From: Calditrichia bacterium
GTDB lineage: Bacteria > Calditrichota > Calditrichia > RBG-13-44-9 > J075
Reading direction: 5' to 3'
NCBI GenBank assembly: GCA_028284445.1
Contig: JANQRS010000068.1
Location: forward strand, 310,616-374,615
Length of the DNA stretch: 64,000 nucleotides
The position numbers and the translations under genes were made by a program. Shown here one piece after another: positions 60,852 to 64,000 of this stretch. The notes below the pieces were generated by a model, which did no database searches, had not been told where the DNA came from, and saw only the letters and a program-made list of their open reading frames with translations. Position 1 is the stretch's first letter; each line of letters opens with the position of its first letter.

Positions 60852-63401
60852 CTACCGCCTCTTAATCTGGCTGAGTATGCTCTTGTCCTTGATCCTGGAT
60901 TCATCGACAAGCATAAATGCCTTACTTAATATAATCGCCAGCATGCTATCGCCCTCGAAGGGAAGAAAGACTTTGTTCTTTGCACCCCCGGATAGCTGTA
61001 CCTTTGGCACAATACACAAATACTGGTTATTCGGCTCCATGAGAATATTGCCGCTGCCGATGTGGATTTTATAGCGTCTAATTTTCCCTTGTACTTCGAG
61101 ATATTTTTCTCCAACAGTGCATTTGTCGGCAATTTTCAGGCGCGGAATAAGGTTTTGCAAAATTTCACGGCGATTTTGCGAAGAAATGTTCAGATCGCCG
61201 AATGAATAGTCGTGCCAGTACTGCTGGTGACCGCGACCGTCGTACCAATTTGGATCTGCCCCAATGCTGCAGACAGCCACAAACATGTCAACGGTTCGCA
61301 TTACTTCGCTGAATACAATCTCCGGCACATCTTGAACGGGAATCGGATCATTGTTGCTGGTGGTAAAGCCGACCTGATCCGTGCTAACCAGTGTAAATAC
61401 ACCAGAAGGACTCACATCAGTGGTATTGAAGATGTCACCGGGATAGTCTACGGAAAAATAAGCACGTAACTCCCAGGCCGGTATTTCAAAAGCCGGCACA
61501 TTGTGGCTGTCCCATTGGCCTTGCAGTTGATATCGCCACCCGTTGATCTGGCAAAGGGCGTGAAATTGGTGCTGTTTGATAATATGCGCGGCAAAGCGGT
61601 TGGAGTACGTTGCAGTATTTAGCTCGGCGTCGGTTACCACATACACCTCGCGATGGGCTTGTTTAAAAGGCTGAGAAATTTGCCGGTCCATGAGCCAGTC
61701 GCGCCAGGCGCGGACGTCGTCAATTGCTTTCCCGACGGGATGCCACAGCTCTACGGTTGTGTCATCGTCAATCCAGTCCAGCTTTTGTCCCTTGATATCG
61801 ATGATGTGTCCGTCAAACCATATACCGGTAACTTGGTTGGCGGCGCTGGAAAACTGCCAGATTAACCGTCTCGCCAGACGGGAAACCAGCGGATGATTCA
61901 GGTAGAATTTTTGCCAGTCAGGCGCCTGCCAGCGGCGCTGCTGAAGGTAAAGGCTTTCGATTCGCTGTCGCTGCGCAAGTATGGCAGTTTGTAATTCTTT
62001 TGCAGTTTTTCGCATCGATTTAATGTCATCGGCGAAGTCATCCTTAATGCTTGCCGGTGGACTTTTTAGTGCCTTGCCGTCTGGCCGCTCCCAGCGTAGT
62101 TCCGGCTTCAGGCCGCTACTAGCGTCGATCTGCGCAAGAATGCCCCCTATTTCACATTCAATAATGCCTGTAGTATCGAGTCCAAAATCCGGCACAACCC
62201 GTTCTTCCATTTCGCTGATGCTAATGCCGCGTTTCTCCGCAGCTGAGAGCAGTGCTTTTTGGATCTGTTTTTTTGCGGAGGGCATTTTGACACGCTGATT
62301 CAGGCGGCTGAGTTGAGCCAGGGCTTCATCGTCGGACATATTGAGTAAGGCAATTACTGCTGCATTGCCAACTTTTAGATTTTTCGGTCCATGCCCCGGT
62401 ATTTTTTTGTAGCAAACTTCTCCAAGATGGCCAAGTGCTCGGGCCAATGTTGCGCTGTTAATGCCAATGCAAGCCCAGGCCAGTCCTTTTAGGAGATCCG
62501 CATTGGGCTTGGCAAATAGCAGATTTGGATCTACTTCCCAGGCTCGCCAGGCGCGAGCCGGACGATTGCCGGATTTACCAGCCAGGTCAAACCAAGATGT
62601 AACCAGGACTTCAAATTGTGAGGGATTGACGTCGCCAAGCAACCCTTCAAGTTTTTTCAACCACTTTTTTGATGGCTTGCTGGCTGTGGCGGTTTGCAGA
62701 TGAAAGAAGAGGTTATTCCAGATGCTCTGCTCAGCGGCGCTCATTTCTTCAAGGTCTTCCAGCGCCTTGTTTGTCCAGGCATCACCGGCGATCAAGGAAA
62801 CGCGTTTCGCAGCTTCCTTGCCTGCAATAAGCTGATCTAAATGTTGTGCCACCTTTTTAGCGTCCGCGTGATTATGACTTTTTACCAGACCACGCAAAAT
62901 CTTAAGGGAATCCAACAGCGCCTCTGTTGGCTGATTCGATTCAAGATAGCGCTTTGTTGCGGTTATCAGCGATCCAACAGGATAATCCAGCGGATAGCGT
63001 TTGATGTTCGTCAAAGTCCGGAAAACGAATTCAAGAGTGTCTGCCGTCCAGGGCAGCTTACGGCGCAACAATTGTCGAACCAGCGTATCGGTACCGCGAA
63101 GACGCCGGTACTCCATGTCTGTTGATCTAACGATAATGTTCTGACTGCTGTACAGGCGGTTCCGCCGTCTGACCAGAATATCCAGGGCAATACAGATACA
63201 AATGAGTTGCTGATCGCGTGGCACGTTCAGGACGTCTTTGCCTTGCGAATATTCAGCGATCATTTTGGGATCATAATAGACGGAACTTGCTGCATCTTGA
63301 TAATAAGATGTCATCATCTGTGCTGCATCTTGCCACTCTGATGGATAGTCGTTGCTATCCTGGCTGCTCCTGAACAACTTATCTACAAAATCAAAAACCA
63401 A
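60852..63401 (-). CDS. DUF4132 protein
   Basis: 849 residues. The C-terminal third (about 510-830) is DUF4132: LVSRLARRLIWQF, ELWHPVGKA, QISQPFKQAHREVYVVTDAE and FAVCSIGADPNWYDGR-like wording, then IPRLKIADKCTV and YKIHIGSGNILMEP. The first 480 residues are helical and HEAT/ARM-like, with a coiled coil at about 455-490. The family is of unknown function. The start is TTG at 63401 with GGGAGGG about 8 bases upstream, 5 bases after the stop of the small gene before it. Confidence 0.85.
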   Translation of the reverse strand: MVFDFVDKLFRSSQDSNDYPSEWQDAAQMMTSYYQDAASSVYYDPKMIAEYSQGKDVLNVPRDQQLICICIALDILVRRRNRLYSSQNIIVRSTDMEYRRLRGTDTLVRQLLRRKLPWTADTLEFVFRTLTNIKRYPLDYPVGSLITATKRYLESNQPTEALLDSLKILRGLVKSHNHADAKKVAQHLDQLIAGKEAAKRVSLIAGDAWTNKALEDLEEMSAAEQSIWNNLFFHLQTATASKPSKKWLKKLEGLLGDVNPSQFEVLVTSWFDLAGKSGNRPARAWRAWEVDPNLLFAKPNADLLKGLAWACIGINSATLARALGHLGEVCYKKIPGHGPKNLKVGNAAVIALLNMSDDEALAQLSRLNQRVKMPSAKKQIQKALLSAAEKRGISISEMEERVVPDFGLDTTGIIECEIGGILAQIDASSGLKPELRWERPDGKALKSPPASIKDDFADDIKSMRKTAKELQTAILAQRQRIESLYLQQRRWQAPDWQKFYLNHPLVSRLARRLIWQFSSAANQVTGIWFDGHIIDIKGQKLDWIDDDTTVELWHPVGKAIDDVRAWRDWLMDRQISQPFKQAHREVYVVTDAELNTATYSNRFAAHIIKQHQFHALCQINGWRYQLQGQWDSHNVPAFEIPAWELRAYFSVDYPGDIFNTTDVSPSGVFTLVSTDQVGFTTSNNDPIPVQDVPEIVFSEVMRTVDMFVAVCSIGADPNWYDGRGHQQYWHDYSFGDLNISSQNRREILQNLIPRLKIADKCTVGEKYLEVQGKIRRYKIHIGSGNILMEPNNQYLCIVPKVQLSGGAKNKVFLPFEGDSMLAIILSKAFMLVDESRIKDKSILSQIKRR

Positions 63402-63406
63402 CCGCT

Positions 63407-63808
63407 TTACCCTCCCACCAGCGGCACCAGTTTCAGAAAGCTGACGGTCGTTTCCGGGGTAATGGTGATTTCCTGTTCCAGGGTATCTACCTGCATATCA
63501 TCCACCAGGATGAAGAAGCCGTTGTTGCGGAAAGAGTCGATGGCCGCGGCAAACTGCTTTTCCCAATCAATCGGTTTTCTCTTTGCTTTCCGAAAGCGAA
63601 ATCCGTTCAGCGTCTGTTCCGTTTCGCTGGGTTGAACCAGACCGCGGAAGACTTCCGGTTGCTTCATGTTGTATTCACGCACCTCCTGAAAAACCCGGCT
63701 GCGAATCAATTCTTTAACCGTAATCCGATCGGTCATTAACTCCAGAACCGTCTCATATGTGGCTTTGCCGGCAGCAGTTTCATCCTTGACTGTGAGTTGA
63801 ATAGACAT
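63407..63808 (-). CDS. Small protein coupled to DUF4132
   Basis: 133 residues from ATG 63808, with GGGAG 6 bases upstream. The longer open frame is made partly of a palindromic repeat and is not real. The sequence begins MSIQLTVKDETAAGKATYE and ends ITPETTVSFLKLVPLVGG, with IRSRVFQEVREYN and FILVDDMQVDTLEQEI between. The strand-rich plan looks ubiquitin- or ras-binding-like in outline, but that is a guess. It is the first gene of a two-gene operon with DUF4132. Confidence 0.7.
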   Translation of the reverse strand: MSIQLTVKDETAAGKATYETVLELMTDRITVKELIRSRVFQEVREYNMKQPEVFRGLVQPSETEQTLNGFRFRKAKRKPIDWEKQFAAAIDSFRNNGFFILVDDMQVDTLEQEITITPETTVSFLKLVPLVGG

Positions 63809-63875
63809 TTTTTCTCCCATTTGTATGGTGACCGGTTGGACAATGGTCGAATAGTTCATTGGTGTAGTGGCGGTA

Positions 63876-63914
63876 AACATCCCCCTGTGTCCCCCTTCGA
63901 AGGGCAGGGGTGTT
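63876..63914. repeat. Intergenic palindromic repeat, family A, copy 5
   Basis: AACATCCCCCTGTGTCCCCC then TTCGAAGGGCAGGGGTGTT. The right arm is shortened. It lies between the divergent small gene and the last gene of the window. Confidence 0.8.
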
Positions 63915-63959
63915 AAGTTCTGCAATTTATTGTTATCTTCTTGATGAAAGGAGGCTTGA

Positions 63960-64000
63960 ATGAATAGTGAATCCGGTTCATCAAGAACACTTTATGATCA
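63960..64000 (+). CDS. Start of a gene cut by the window end
   Basis: ATG 63960 with AAAGGAGG 5 bases upstream. Thirteen codons are visible (MNSESGSSRTLYD) and the frame stays open to the edge. Too short for any family call. Confidence 0.6.
   Translation, partial: MNSESGSSRTLYD

Noticed and set aside
63809..63925. N-terminal extension of the small DUF4132 partner
   Set aside because: Those codons come from a palindromic repeat and lack a ribosome site, while the ATG at 63808 has one.
1..64000. tRNA, rRNA, insertion sequence transposases, integrases, prophage genes
   Set aside because: Looked for by eye on both strands; none could be supported.

Overview
The window reads as chromosomal DNA of an uncultivated Gram-negative bacterium of the Fibrobacterota-Chlorobiota-Bacteroidota (FCB) type. 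The evidence is a giant secreted protein ending in a Por/type IX (T9SS) sorting tail (QNYPNPFN near its start), a TonB-dependent receptor with a carboxypeptidase-like N-terminal domain, 800-residue MacB/FtsX-type permeases, an Mla lipid-transport set and a cbb3 oxidase with fused CcoN-CcoO. Calditrichota/KSB1-like lineages fit well, but no rRNA, tRNA or marker gene is present to fix the phylum. Genes are dense and mostly in short operons, and several starts are TTG or GTG. No CRISPR array, transposase, integrase or RNA gene was recognised.

Layout. 1-5.1 kb: 3' end of a fatty acid desaturase, a terminator, then a Ser/Thr kinase with a degenerate cyclase-like domain followed by two secreted proteins. 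5.4-14.1 kb: a 2558-residue VCBS/UnbV/16x fibronectin-III protein with a T9SS tail, and a PEGA-domain protein. 14.2-29.3 kb: two orphan FtsX-type permeases, a YHYH/YwqK/SCO operon, a nitrilase, a KAP-like P-loop NTPase with a small membrane protein, small envelope proteins, a decayed T9SS tail and mlaEFD. 29.4-33.7 kb: TonB-dependent receptor, esterase, HD hydrolase. 34.0-45.3 kb: YceI, TPR and small secreted proteins leading into a complete cbb3 oxidase and assembly locus (TauE/SafE-like, ccoI, ccoS, ccoNO, ccoQ, ccoP, ccoG, ccoH) with a response regulator at its end. ccoS and ccoQ are only 59 codons each. 45.3-51.5 kb: STAS/histidine kinase/NtrC-type regulator operon, ECF sigma factor with a secreted partner, a TipA-like MerR regulator with a diagnostic promoter, CopD-like protein.

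51.6-58.3 kb is the most unusual part. A glutamate-cysteine-ligase-like protein fused to two CBS domains faces a six-gene operon: tandem universal stress protein, acetyl-CoA transferase/hydrolase fused to a GNAT acetyltransferase, two cNMP-binding proteins, a CBS pair and a free-standing glycogen-binding (CBM48/AMPK-beta-like) domain. Almost every product is a ligand-sensing or stress domain, which suggests a cyclic-nucleotide/adenylate-controlled acetylation and energy-status module. 58.9-64 kb: plug-like lipoprotein, TPM protein, dCMP deaminase-like protein, a DUF4132 protein with a small partner, and the first codons of one more gene.

Three families of non-coding repeats punctuate the gene borders: G/C-rich palindromes (nine copies), ATTCGTC heptamer arrays (two) and ACACAGAT-type inverted elements (three). 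In two genes the repeat supplies the stop codon. Function calls rest on motifs and known family architecture; no database search was possible.
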